From: JAWKWH01 sp963669455
GTDB lineage: Bacteria > Pseudomonadota > Alphaproteobacteria > Rhizobiales > Rhizobiaceae
NCBI GenBank assembly: GCA_963669455.1
Contig: OY770026.1
Coordinates: 620,001 to 684,000 of the forward strand
Reading direction: 5' to 3'
Length of the DNA: 64,000 nt
Shown here: one piece after another, positions 17,180 to 25,574 of the stretch
How positions within the stretch are numbered: the stretch's first letter is position 1
Layout: each line of letters begins with the position of its first letter
Translations under genes and position numbers: made by a program
Notes under the pieces: model-generated
Told to the model about the DNA's origin: nothing
The model's database searches: none
The model's input: the letters and a program-made list of their open reading frames with translations, nothing else

Positions 17180-18073
17180 ATGTGGTCAGGTGTCTTTCCG
17201 GCGGTCACGACAAAGTTCACCGAAGATGATCTGCTGGATCATGCGGAAATGGAGCGCTGCTTCGCCATCCAGATGGAGGCGGGATGTGACGGTATTATCG
17301 TTGCCGGCTCGCTGGGCGAGGGCCCGATGCTGTCGGGAGACGAAAAGCTTGCGGTGATGAAGACGGCGCGTCTTGCCGCCGGCGGCAAGCCCGTTTTGAT
17401 GACGATCAATGAGGCTGGAACCCGCGAAGCATGTGATCTGGCGCAAAAAGCGGCAGCTGCCGGCGCCGATGGCCTGATGGTCGTGCCCTCGATGGTCTAT
17501 CATACCAATCATGCCGAAACGGTAGCCAGCTTGCGGGCCGTGGCCAGTGCTGGCGATCTGCCGGTGATGATCTATTCCAACCGCGTCGCCTACCGGGTCG
17601 ATGTGACGGTCGACATGATGGAGGAACTTGCCGGCGATGCCCGCTTTGTCGCGGTCAAGGAATCGTCCGATGATATTCGCCGCTCGACCGAAATCATCAA
17701 CCGGTTCGGTGACCGTTTTGACTTGTTTACCGGCGTCGACAATCTGGCGTTCGAGGCGCTTGCTGTTGGTGCTGTTGGCTGGGTTGCGGGGCTGGTGACG
17801 GCGTTTCCGCATGAAACCGTCGCCATTTACAGACTGATGCAACAGGGCAGGCATGGCGAGGCCTTGTCCATCTATCGCTGGTTCAGGCCGTTGCTCGATC
17901 TTGATGTATCAACCTATCTTGTTCAAAATATTAAGCTTGCTGAGGTGTATGCCATCGGGTCCAACGACCGCGTGCGTCTGCCGCGCCAGCCTTTGACGGG
18001 TAGGCGGCGATTGGCGGCGGAAGAGGTGATTAAATCGGCTCTTGATGGTCGCCCGCCATTGCCTGAACTTTGA
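17180..18073 (+). CDS. DapA-family lyase, likely 1-pyrroline-4-hydroxy-2-carboxylate deaminase
   Basis: A 297-residue member of the dihydrodipicolinate synthase/N-acetylneuraminate lyase family. The Schiff-base Lys160 is in FVAVKESSDD, the partner Tyr132 in MIYSNR, and the substrate loop is VAGSLGEG. DapA itself would have GTTGE, so this is not lysine synthesis. The adjacent 4-hydroxyproline epimerase gene (14-base gap) points to deamination of 1-pyrroline-4-hydroxy-2-carboxylate to 2-oxoglutarate semialdehyde. Other DapA-family lyase roles cannot be excluded. Start at ATG 17180; a TTG at 17165 also exists. Confidence 0.8.
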   Translation: MWSGVFPAVTTKFTEDDLLDHAEMERCFAIQMEAGCDGIIVAGSLGEGPMLSGDEKLAVMKTARLAAGGKPVLMTINEAGTREACDLAQKAAAAGADGLMVVPSMVYHTNHAETVASLRAVASAGDLPVMIYSNRVAYRVDVTVDMMEELAGDARFVAVKESSDDIRRSTEIINRFGDRFDLFTGVDNLAFEALAVGAVGWVAGLVTAFPHETVAIYRLMQQGRHGEALSIYRWFRPLLDLDVSTYLVQNIKLAEVYAIGSNDRVRLPRQPLTGRRRLAAEEVIKSALDGRPPLPEL

Positions 18074-18087
18074 TATCTGGTGGTTTG

Positions 18088-19101
18088 ATGACGGCGAAAA
18101 TGACGCGACACTCGTTTTTCTGTATCGACGGACATACTTGCGGGAACCCGGTACGGCTGGTCGCTGGCGGTGCGCCGGCTCTGTCGGGCGCCAATATGAT
18201 GGAAAAACGCGCACATTTCCTGTCGGACTACGACTGGATTAGAACCGGATTGATGTTCGAGCCGCGTGGGCACGACATGATGTCGGGTTCGTTTCTCTAT
18301 CCGCCGACAAGGCCCGATTGCGATATCGCAATCTTGTTTATCGAGACATCCGGCTGTCTGCCGATGTGCGGACACGGGACAATCGGCACGGTAACGCTTG
18401 CTCTGGAAAACGGACTGGTGACGCCGAAAAAACCGGGCGTTTTGTTTCTCGATACGCCTGCCGGCGTCGTTAAAGCCGAGTACCGCCAAGACGGCCCTCA
18501 TGTGGAGGAGGTGATGATCACCAATGTGTCCTCGTTCCTTTTTGCCGAGGGTCTTAGCGTTGACTGTCCGGAACTGGGCAGGCTGACGGCTGATGTCGCC
18601 TATGGCGGGAATTTTTACGCGATTATCGAACCACAGGCGAATTTCATGGATATGGCCGATCATTCGGTCGATCAGCTGCTCCATTGGAGCCCTATTGTGC
18701 GGGCAAGGCTCAACGCTGACTATCAGTTTAAGCACCCCGAAAACCCGGACATAAACGAACTAACACATATTATGTGGACCGGGGCGGCCCGGAACGGACA
18801 GGCGGATGCCCGCAATGCCGTGTTTTACGGCGACAGGGCGATTGACCGCAGTCCATGCGGTACGGGAACATCGGCGCGCATGGCGCAACTTCACGCGCAG
18901 GGCAAGCTGGCGACCGGCGGGCATTTTGTCCATGAATCCATCATCGGCTCGATGTTTGAAGGCAGGGTCGAACGGGAATTGATGGTGGGTGACAAACAGG
19001 CGATTGTTCCCTCAATTGCCGGATGGGCCCGCATGACCGGGCTGAATACGATTTTCCTCGACGAGCGCGACCCTTTCGCGGAGGGGTTTTCGGTGGCATG
19101 A
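18088..19101 (+). CDS. 4-hydroxyproline epimerase (proline racemase family)
   Basis: A 337-residue proline-racemase-family enzyme. Both catalytic cysteines are present: Cys94 in LPMCGHGTIG and Cys257 in DRSPCGTGTSARMA. The second Cys separates epimerases/racemases from trans-3-hydroxyproline dehydratases, which carry Thr there. It most likely converts trans-4-hydroxy-L-proline to cis-4-hydroxy-D-proline, the first catabolic step. It follows the deaminase gene in one operon. The start at 18088 is preferred over a TTG at 18070 that overlaps the upstream stop. Confidence 0.87.
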   Translation: MTAKMTRHSFFCIDGHTCGNPVRLVAGGAPALSGANMMEKRAHFLSDYDWIRTGLMFEPRGHDMMSGSFLYPPTRPDCDIAILFIETSGCLPMCGHGTIGTVTLALENGLVTPKKPGVLFLDTPAGVVKAEYRQDGPHVEEVMITNVSSFLFAEGLSVDCPELGRLTADVAYGGNFYAIIEPQANFMDMADHSVDQLLHWSPIVRARLNADYQFKHPENPDINELTHIMWTGAARNGQADARNAVFYGDRAIDRSPCGTGTSARMAQLHAQGKLATGGHFVHESIIGSMFEGRVERELMVGDKQAIVPSIAGWARMTGLNTIFLDERDPFAEGFSVA

Positions 19102-19364
19102 AATAATCCGTTGTCAAATCGATATCATCATGTATTCAATGGGTTATATGTTTCAAAGGTACGCATGCAGGTTTGGAATTCCACAAAAACATTGTATCGG
19201 ACCAATGATAGCGATACGCTCAATTTACGAAAAGAAGCCGCGCGACGAGCGGACAATCGGCACCCGGGGATGGATTGTCAGCACGTGGCGTTAGTGCGCA
19301 AACGAACGACAAAATGGGTAAGCGGTAGGAAAGGCCGTAACCTTGGGGGGAGCCAAAGAATAAA

Positions 19365-20294
19365 ATGGAATATTTCGTCCAGCAGCTCATAAATGGTCTG
19401 ACACTCGGGTCGATCTATGGGCTGATCGCGATAGGCTACACGATGGTCTATGGCATTATCGGTATGATCAATTTCGCCCATGGCGATATTTTCATGGTCG
19501 GCTCATTCATTGCGCTTGCGACGTTTCTGGCGCTGACGACCGTTTTCGGATTTGCCTTTCTGCCGCTGGTACTTCTTGTGGTGCTGATCATGGCGATGCT
19601 GTTTGCTGCGGCGTGGGGCTGGACGGTTGAGCGGCTGGCCTATCGCCCGCTTCGTGGTTCGTTCCGGCTGGCGCCACTGATTACCGCCATCGGCATGTCG
19701 ATTGTTTTACAAAATTTCGTGCAGGTTACCCAGGGCGCCCGCGTCAAGCCGCTTCAGCCGGTGATTTCCGGTGGTGTCACCGTCATGGAAGGCGTGACGG
19801 AAAACGGGCCGATAGCGGTTCAGCTCTCCTATATGCAGATGATTATAATCCTGCTGACCCTGGTGTTGATGATCGGGTTTTCATTGCTGATTGCAAAGAC
19901 CCCGCTTGGCCGTGCGCAGCGGGCCTGCGAACAGGATCAAAAGATGGCAGCACTTTTGGGTGTCAATGTCGACCGGACGATTTCACTGACCTTTGTGATG
20001 GGCGCCGCACTGGCTGCGGTTGCAGGCCTTATGTTCCTGCTGCTTTACGGGGTCATCGACTTCTATATCGGCTTTCTGGCCGGGGTGAAGGCTTTCACCG
20101 CCGCGGTCCTCGGCGGTATCGGGTCGCTTCCAGGCGCCATGCTCGGCGGATTGCTGATTGGGCTGATCGAGGTGTTCTGGTCCGGCTATTTCACGGTCGA
20201 GTACAAGGATGTCGCCGCCTTTTCCATTCTGGCCATTGTCCTGATCTTCCTGCCCTCCGGGCTGCTGGGTAAACCGGAGGTGGAAAAAGTCTGA
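19365..20294 (+). CDS. livH: Branched-chain amino-acid ABC transporter permease LivH
   Basis: A 309-residue inner-membrane permease of the LivH family with about eight helices. Typical are LINGLTLGSIYGLIAIGYTM at the N-terminus, FAHGDIFMVG, and the EAA-like cytoplasmic loop TPLGRAQRACEQDQKMAALL with GVNVDRTISLTF. GGGGGGAG lies about 11 bases before the ATG. First gene of livH-livM-livG-livF-DUF6867, with the binding protein gene shortly after. The 263 bases upstream hold no convincing gene. Confidence 0.93.
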   Translation: MEYFVQQLINGLTLGSIYGLIAIGYTMVYGIIGMINFAHGDIFMVGSFIALATFLALTTVFGFAFLPLVLLVVLIMAMLFAAAWGWTVERLAYRPLRGSFRLAPLITAIGMSIVLQNFVQVTQGARVKPLQPVISGGVTVMEGVTENGPIAVQLSYMQMIIILLTLVLMIGFSLLIAKTPLGRAQRACEQDQKMAALLGVNVDRTISLTFVMGAALAAVAGLMFLLLYGVIDFYIGFLAGVKAFTAAVLGGIGSLPGAMLGGLLIGLIEVFWSGYFTVEYKDVAAFSILAIVLIFLPSGLLGKPEVEKV

Positions 20295-21652
20295 TGTCAG
20301 CAGGATCCAACAACGATTTTGCAGCTTCGCTGAAAGACGCCGCACTCGCCGCGCTGCTGGCCGGTGTACTTGGATTTTATTTTCTGGCGTTGCGTACGGA
20401 TATCGCTACGGGCGGGTTGGTGCTGTCAACGCGGTGGGTGCTGTTCTTTATCGCAATTGCGATCGTATTTGCCGGCCGCCTCGCGCTCAATCTGTTTGTG
20501 TTCAAGACGGAGCGGCCGATCACCGGAATGCTGACAGGCGCTTTTTCTGGATCATCGCGTGCTTTTTCCGGATCGGGAAAATGGTTCAGTGGCGGACTGT
20601 TTTTGCTGGCCGTCCTACTGCCGTTCATTTTGATGCGGTATTTTCCGGCGCAAGATAGGCAATATATCGATCTTGCCATCCTGATCATGACATATGTGAT
20701 GCTTGGATGGGGACTGAACATCGTGGTCGGACTGGCCGGTCTGCTTGATCTCGGTTATGTCGCGTTTTATGCGGTCGGGGCCTACTCGTTTGCGTTGCTC
20801 GCGCAATATTTCGGGTTCGGTTTCTGGATGGCGCTGCCTCTGGCCGGCATTCTGGCGGCGATGTGGGGCGTCATTTTGGGTTTTCCGGTTCTAAGGCTGC
20901 GCGGCGACTATCTGGCCATTGTCACGCTTGCATTTGGCGAAATCATCCGGGTGGTCTTGCTTAACTGGTATGAATTCACCAACGGTCCCGACGGTATTTC
21001 CGGCATCCCCAAGCCAACCTTGTTCGGACTGGAATTCAAGCGTTCCGGCGGGTTTGCCGAGTATTTCGGCATTCCCTATGACGGGGTGCAGCGATTTGTG
21101 TTCCTCTATTACATCATTTTCGTGCTGGCGATCATTACCAATTTCGTAACGTTGCGGCTTAGAAAACTGCCGGTGGGGCGGGCCTGGGAGGCGCTTCGGG
21201 AAGATGAAATCGCCTGCCGGTCGCTTGGCATCAATACCACCAATACCAAACTGACGGCGTTTGCAATCGGCGCGATGTTCGGTGGATTTGCCGGCTCATT
21301 TTTTGCCACCAGGCAGGGCTTTATCTCGCCGGAAAGTTTTACCTTCATCGAATCGGCGATCATTCTGGCCATTGTCGTCCTTGGCGGCATGGGATCGCAG
21401 ATCGGTGTTGTCATCGCCTCGGTGGTGATGATCGGCGGTATTGAACTATTGCGCAATCTCGACTTCCTCAAAGCGATTTTCGGCGAGAATTTCGAGCCGA
21501 CACAATACCGGATGCTGTTCTTCGGACTGGCAATGGTCCTGATCATGGTATGGAAGCCGCGCGGGTTGATTTCGACACGCGATCCATCGGCGGTGTTGAG
21601 GGAAAAGAAGCGAATTGGCGCCGACATGGTCGCCCAGGGCGAGGGACACTGA
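20294..21652 (+). CDS. livM: Branched-chain amino-acid ABC transporter permease LivM
   Basis: A 452-residue permease, longer than a minimal LivM because of an N-terminal extension with extra membrane helices (about residues 1-110). The core shows GWGLNIVVGLAGLLDLGYVA, FPVLRLRGDYLAIVTLAFGE and the EAA-like loop LPVGRAWEALREDEIACRSL. The ATG overlaps the livH stop (TGATG), so translation is coupled. It pairs with LivH to form the membrane channel. Confidence 0.92.
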   Translation: MSAGSNNDFAASLKDAALAALLAGVLGFYFLALRTDIATGGLVLSTRWVLFFIAIAIVFAGRLALNLFVFKTERPITGMLTGAFSGSSRAFSGSGKWFSGGLFLLAVLLPFILMRYFPAQDRQYIDLAILIMTYVMLGWGLNIVVGLAGLLDLGYVAFYAVGAYSFALLAQYFGFGFWMALPLAGILAAMWGVILGFPVLRLRGDYLAIVTLAFGEIIRVVLLNWYEFTNGPDGISGIPKPTLFGLEFKRSGGFAEYFGIPYDGVQRFVFLYYIIFVLAIITNFVTLRLRKLPVGRAWEALREDEIACRSLGINTTNTKLTAFAIGAMFGGFAGSFFATRQGFISPESFTFIESAIILAIVVLGGMGSQIGVVIASVVMIGGIELLRNLDFLKAIFGENFEPTQYRMLFFGLAMVLIMVWKPRGLISTRDPSAVLREKKRIGADMVAQGEGH

Positions 21653-21655
21653 GCC

Positions 21656-23008
21656 ATGGTGGCCCCGATACAAAAAGGCGATGGGACGGCCAGCGTAAAC
21701 AACTGGGAAAACGACCCGGTCTTGAGCGTCGAGCACCTGACCATGCGGTTTGGCGGTCTGGTTGCGATCAATGATCTTTCGTTTGATGTCGGGCGCGGTG
21801 ACATCACTGCTCTGATCGGACCGAACGGGGCCGGCAAGACGACCGTGTTCAATTGCGTCACCGGTTTTTACAAACCGACCGAAGGCCGCATCATCATGCG
21901 TCACGGTCCGTCGCGCAAAGACGATCTGGTCGGGCAGGTTACCCACAGCGGCGATCAATGGCGCAAGGGAGGCGACGGAGCGGTCTATCTGCTCGAACGC
22001 ATGGCGGATTTTGAAATTGCGGAAAAAGCCCGTGTCGCGCGCACCTTTCAGAACATCCGGCTGTTTGGCGGCATGACCGCGCTGGAAAATCTGCTGGTGG
22101 CGCAACACAATCCGCTGATGACGGCTTCATCGTTTACGATTGGCGGTATATTGGGGCTTCCCAGCTATCGCCGGGCAGAGCGTGAGGCGATTGAAAAAGC
22201 AACCTATTGGCTTGAGCGCGTCGATCTGATCGACCGGGCCGATGATCCCGCCTCCGATCTTCCCTATGGCGCCCAAAGGCGTCTGGAGATTGCGCGGGCA
22301 ATGTGTACCGGCCCGCATGTCCTGTGTCTCGACGAGCCGGCTGCGGGGCTCAATCCGCGGGAATCGGCGGAATTGAACGCGCTGCTCCAGCGTATTCGCA
22401 CCGAGGACGAAACGTCGGTGCTTTTGATCGAGCACGATATGGGCGTGGTCATGGAGATTTCCGACCATGTGGTCGTTCTGGATTACGGCGAGAAGATTTC
22501 CGATGGCGGGGCGGATTTCGTTCGCAACGATCCGGCGGTGATTGCAGCCTATCTGGGGGTCGATGATGAGGAAGAGGTCGACATTGCGGAGGTTCGAAAA
22601 GACGTTGCCAAAGTAAAACGACCTGCGAAAACCGGCAAGAAGACTGCAGGCGGAAAGAAGACCGCCGCCACAAAGGCGGTCAGCAAAGGAAAAGCCACAT
22701 CCAGAGCTGCAAAGCCTAAACCGGATGGCCGCCCGGCGAGGATGCGGAAACCGGCAAAGCCGGACGATCTGAAACGCATTTCAGGAGTTGGCCCGAAACT
22801 GGAAAAAACGCTCAATGGAATCGGCATCTACAAGTTCGAGCAGATTTCAACCTGGAAAAAGGCAGAAAAAGACTGGGTCGACGGGCACCTGAATTTCAAA
22901 GGCCGGATCGAGCGCGATGACTGGGTGAAACAGGCAAAGGTGCTGGCAAAGGAAGTTGCCGTGGCGGGAAGCGGGCGCGGTAAATCTGGCCGGGGAGGCA
23001 AGGCATGA
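21656..23008 (+). CDS. livG: LivG ATP-binding protein with fused C-terminal helix-hairpin-helix domain
   Basis: A 450-residue ABC ATPase; ordinary LivG proteins are about 250-300 residues. Residues 1-305 are the ATPase with GPNGAGKTT (Walker A, about 55-63), LPYGAQRRLEIARA (signature) and HVLCLDEPAAGLNP (Walker B). A Lys/Ala-rich linker (about 306-370) leads to DLKRISGVGPKLEKTLNGIG and WVDGHLNFKGRIERDDWVKQ, a helix-hairpin-helix module like that at the C-terminus of alphaproteobacterial NuoE. The last residues are Gly/Lys/Arg-rich. The extension may bind nucleic acid or another protein; its role is unknown. Confidence 0.92.
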   Translation: MVAPIQKGDGTASVNNWENDPVLSVEHLTMRFGGLVAINDLSFDVGRGDITALIGPNGAGKTTVFNCVTGFYKPTEGRIIMRHGPSRKDDLVGQVTHSGDQWRKGGDGAVYLLERMADFEIAEKARVARTFQNIRLFGGMTALENLLVAQHNPLMTASSFTIGGILGLPSYRRAEREAIEKATYWLERVDLIDRADDPASDLPYGAQRRLEIARAMCTGPHVLCLDEPAAGLNPRESAELNALLQRIRTEDETSVLLIEHDMGVVMEISDHVVVLDYGEKISDGGADFVRNDPAVIAAYLGVDDEEEVDIAEVRKDVAKVKRPAKTGKKTAGGKKTAATKAVSKGKATSRAAKPKPDGRPARMRKPAKPDDLKRISGVGPKLEKTLNGIGIYKFEQISTWKKAEKDWVDGHLNFKGRIERDDWVKQAKVLAKEVAVAGSGRGKSGRGGKA

Positions 23009-23739
23009 GTGAACTGCAGCAGCCTTTGCTGAAAATTCGCGGTGTCGAGACCTATTACGGCAAGATCATCGCGTTGCGGGGGGTCGATGTCGATGTCGAA
23101 AACGGAGAAATCGTCACGCTGATCGGGGCCAATGGAGCAGGAAAATCGACATTGATGATGACGATCTGCGGCAACCCCCAGGCACGAACGGGCGAGATCG
23201 TTTTCGACGGCAATCAGATTGCCGGTATGCCAACCCATGACATCATGCGGCTGGGGATCGCCCAATCGCCCGAGGGCAGGCGGATATTTCCGCGAATGAC
23301 GGTGATGGAAAACCTGATGATGGGTGCCATGCTGGTCGATGAAACCCATTTCGATGATGATCTGAAACGGGTCTTCGACCTGTTTCCGCGGTTGAAGGAA
23401 CGGGCGCAGCAGCGTGGCGGTACATTGTCGGGGGGCGAACAACAGATGCTGGCAATCGCCCGTGCGCTGATGGGCCGGCCGCGGCTTTTGTTGCTGGATG
23501 AACCGTCGCTTGGACTGGCGCCGCTGATCGTAAAACAGATTTTCGACGTAATCCGCGAGTTGAATGTCAATCAGGGGCTGACGGTGTTCCTGGTCGAGCA
23601 GAATGCGTTTCACGCGCTTAAGCTGGCGCATCGAGGCTATGTGATGGTCAACGGTAATATCACCATGAGTGGCACTGGCGCTGAATTGCTCAAGCGCGAG
23701 GATGTTCGCGCCGCCTATCTTGAAGGGGGACGGCACTGA
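23005..23739 (+). CDS. livF: Branched-chain amino-acid ABC transporter ATP-binding protein LivF
   Basis: A 244-residue ABC ATPase. It begins with the LivF hallmark YYGKIIALRGVDVDVENGE, then GANGAGKSTLM (Walker A), GIAQSPEGRRIFPRMTV, TLSGGEQQMLAIARALMG (signature) and LLLLDEPSLGLAP (Walker B). The ATG overlaps the livG stop by four bases. With LivG it drives import through LivHM. Confidence 0.95.
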   Translation: MSELQQPLLKIRGVETYYGKIIALRGVDVDVENGEIVTLIGANGAGKSTLMMTICGNPQARTGEIVFDGNQIAGMPTHDIMRLGIAQSPEGRRIFPRMTVMENLMMGAMLVDETHFDDDLKRVFDLFPRLKERAQQRGGTLSGGEQQMLAIARALMGRPRLLLLDEPSLGLAPLIVKQIFDVIRELNVNQGLTVFLVEQNAFHALKLAHRGYVMVNGNITMSGTGAELLKREDVRAAYLEGGRH

Positions 23740-24062
23740 TGGGAGCAAACCCGATCTGGGAAGTCACATTCTTGGAGTTTTTCTTCGTTACCGTGCTGCT
23801 CGGCGGCGGCGCGGCTTTTCTGACCGGGCGGGCGGTGGCGTTGTCTTGGCTCGCCAATCATCAACTGGTCATCTATCTCTTGCTGCTTACTGCGGCGACG
23901 CGGTTTATCCACTTCGCCTTGTTTGAAGGCACACTGAGTTCTGGCTGGTATTTTTGTGTTGATTTTATCGTGTTGCTGATTCTCGGTTTTGCCGGGAAAG
24001 CGATAACGCGCACCAAACAGATGGCGACGCAGTACAGGTTTTTGTTCTCGCGGGAAAAATAG
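23739..24062 (+). CDS. DUF6867 small membrane protein of the liv operon
   Basis: A 107-residue protein with three membrane helices (about 12-33, 38-58 and 64-88). RFIHFALFEGTL and the C-terminal TRTKQMATQYRFL are as I recall the DUF6867 family, which sits next to branched-chain amino-acid transporters in Rhizobiales. Its ATG overlaps the livF stop (TGATG). An accessory role in the transporter is likely from position, but no function is established. Confidence 0.75.
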   Translation: MGANPIWEVTFLEFFFVTVLLGGGAAFLTGRAVALSWLANHQLVIYLLLLTAATRFIHFALFEGTLSSGWYFCVDFIVLLILGFAGKAITRTKQMATQYRFLFSREK

Positions 24063-24227
24063 AAATACGCCAAAATGCAATCATATGTTGAAAAACCCTT
24101 TCATTGGTCCGAATTTTGGGTTTTTATACACAGAGAGCGGTTTTGACCGCACCACCATATCGCATTCGGATAGCGGACACCTTTTCCGAATTGCGTTGAC
24201 AGCAGTCGGTGTTCAACGGGAGAAAAA

Positions 24228-25328
24228 ATGAAAAAATCTCTTTTGATGGGTGTTGCCCTCACATTCGCGATGGTTCCTTCTGCATGGGCGGAAATACTGA
24301 TCGCGACCGCCGGTCCGATGACCGGCCAATATGCGTCGTTCGGAGCTCAGATGAAAGCCGGGGCCGAGCAGGCTGTGGCTGACATCAATGCGGCCGGCGG
24401 TGTCAATGGAGAAATGCTGAAGCTGGAAATCGGCGACGATGCGTGTGATCCGAAGCAGGCCGTTGCGGTGGCAAACCAGATGGCCGGTAAAGGCGTTGTG
24501 TTCATGGCCGGCCATTTCTGTTCCGGCTCTTCAATTCCGGCATCTGCGGTTTATGCGGAAGAGGGGATTGTCCAGATTTCTCCGGCTTCGACAAACCCGA
24601 AATTTACAGATGAGCGCCCTGGACCTGGAACGATGCGGGTTTGTGGCCGCGACGACCAGCAGGGCGACGTTGCAGGTGCTTATCTGAACAAGAACTTTGC
24701 CGGTAAGAAAGTGGCTTTCGTTCACGACAAGACCGCTTATGGCAAGGGCCTTGCCGATGCGACTATGGCTGCCTTCGAGAAGGGCGGTGGTACGCCTGCG
24801 ATGTATGAAGCCTATACGGCGGGCGAAAAGGACTATACCGCGCTGGTTTCAAAACTGAAGGCTGAGGGTGTCGGCGTTCTTTATGTCGGTGGTTACCATA
24901 CCGAGGCCGGCCTGATGGCTCGCCAGATGAAAGAACAAGGCATGGATGCCGTTCTGGTTTCCGGTGATGCGCTGGTGACCGATGAATACTGGGCGATCAC
25001 CGGTGATGCCGGCGAAGGTACGCTGATGACCTTCTCTCCTGATCCGAGAAAGAACCCCGATGTTCAGGATCTGGTAGAAAAGTTCCGTGCTGCCGGCATC
25101 GAGCCTGAAGGCTATGTGCTCTATACCTATGCTGCAGTTCAGGTCTGGGCGCAGGCGGCCAGCGCTACAGGTTCCACCGATTTCGATCCGATGGTAAAGG
25201 CGCTGAACGATGGTGACTTCAGTACGGTGCTCGGTAGTCTGTCTTTTGACGACAAGGGCGATGTCACCCTGCCCGGCTATGTCTTCTACGAGTGGAAGGC
25301 CGGCAAATATGACTATGTCACCCAATAA
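24228..25328 (+). CDS. livK: Branched-chain amino-acid ABC transporter substrate-binding protein
   Basis: A 366-residue periplasmic binding protein of the LivJ/LivK type. The signal peptide is MKKSLLMGVALTFAMVPSAW with cleavage near AWA-E. The mature protein starts with ILIATAGPMTGQYASFGAQM and keeps FMAGHFCSGSSIPAS and VAFVHDKTAYGKGLAD of the family. GGGAGAAAAA lies before the ATG. It is separated from the permease operon by 165 bases, so it may have its own promoter. A strong terminator follows. Confidence 0.92.
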   Translation: MKKSLLMGVALTFAMVPSAWAEILIATAGPMTGQYASFGAQMKAGAEQAVADINAAGGVNGEMLKLEIGDDACDPKQAVAVANQMAGKGVVFMAGHFCSGSSIPASAVYAEEGIVQISPASTNPKFTDERPGPGTMRVCGRDDQQGDVAGAYLNKNFAGKKVAFVHDKTAYGKGLADATMAAFEKGGGTPAMYEAYTAGEKDYTALVSKLKAEGVGVLYVGGYHTEAGLMARQMKEQGMDAVLVSGDALVTDEYWAITGDAGEGTLMTFSPDPRKNPDVQDLVEKFRAAGIEPEGYVLYTYAAVQVWAQAASATGSTDFDPMVKALNDGDFSTVLGSLSFDDKGDVTLPGYVFYEWKAGKYDYVTQ

Positions 25329-25351
25329 TCCGGTATGCCGGATTTGACCTC

Positions 25352-25383
25352 GAGCCCGGCTTAAGCGCCGGGCTCTTCTATTT
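25352..25383 (+). terminator. Rho-independent terminator of livK
   Basis: GAGCCCGGC-TTAAGC-GCCGGGCTC, a 9-bp GC-rich stem with a six-base loop, is followed by TTCTATTT 24 bases after the livK stop codon. Confidence 0.9.
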
Positions 25384-25397
25384 CGGGGCGCTTTTAT

Positions 25398-25476
25398 CGA
25401 ACAACGCCTTTGTCCGCTTGGACTATTGAAGCATTTTTCGCACATGTGATTCTGTTTGGGCGAAAAATGCTCTGGT
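25398..25476 (+). repeat. Hairpin repeat family 1, copy C
   Basis: Contains ACAACGCC, CCGCTTGGACTATTGAAGC and the stem pair GCATTTTTCGC / GCGAAAAATGC around ACATGTGATTCTGTTTGG. The outer GCGGTT hairpin of the full-length form is missing or diverged. It lies between livK and pyc. Confidence 0.8.
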
Positions 25477-25574
25477 AACCAGCAAGCTCCCAGCTTCGCA
25501 TCGCGATTGTCACGGTTGCCGTCAAGCTGTATTGAGCGCGCATAAAACCGTTTTCTTGGAGTACGAATCTGGAC

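Noticed and set aside
19111..19392. 93-codon plus-strand frame before livH
   Set aside because: Low-complexity end inside livH, no ribosome site and no recognisable family.
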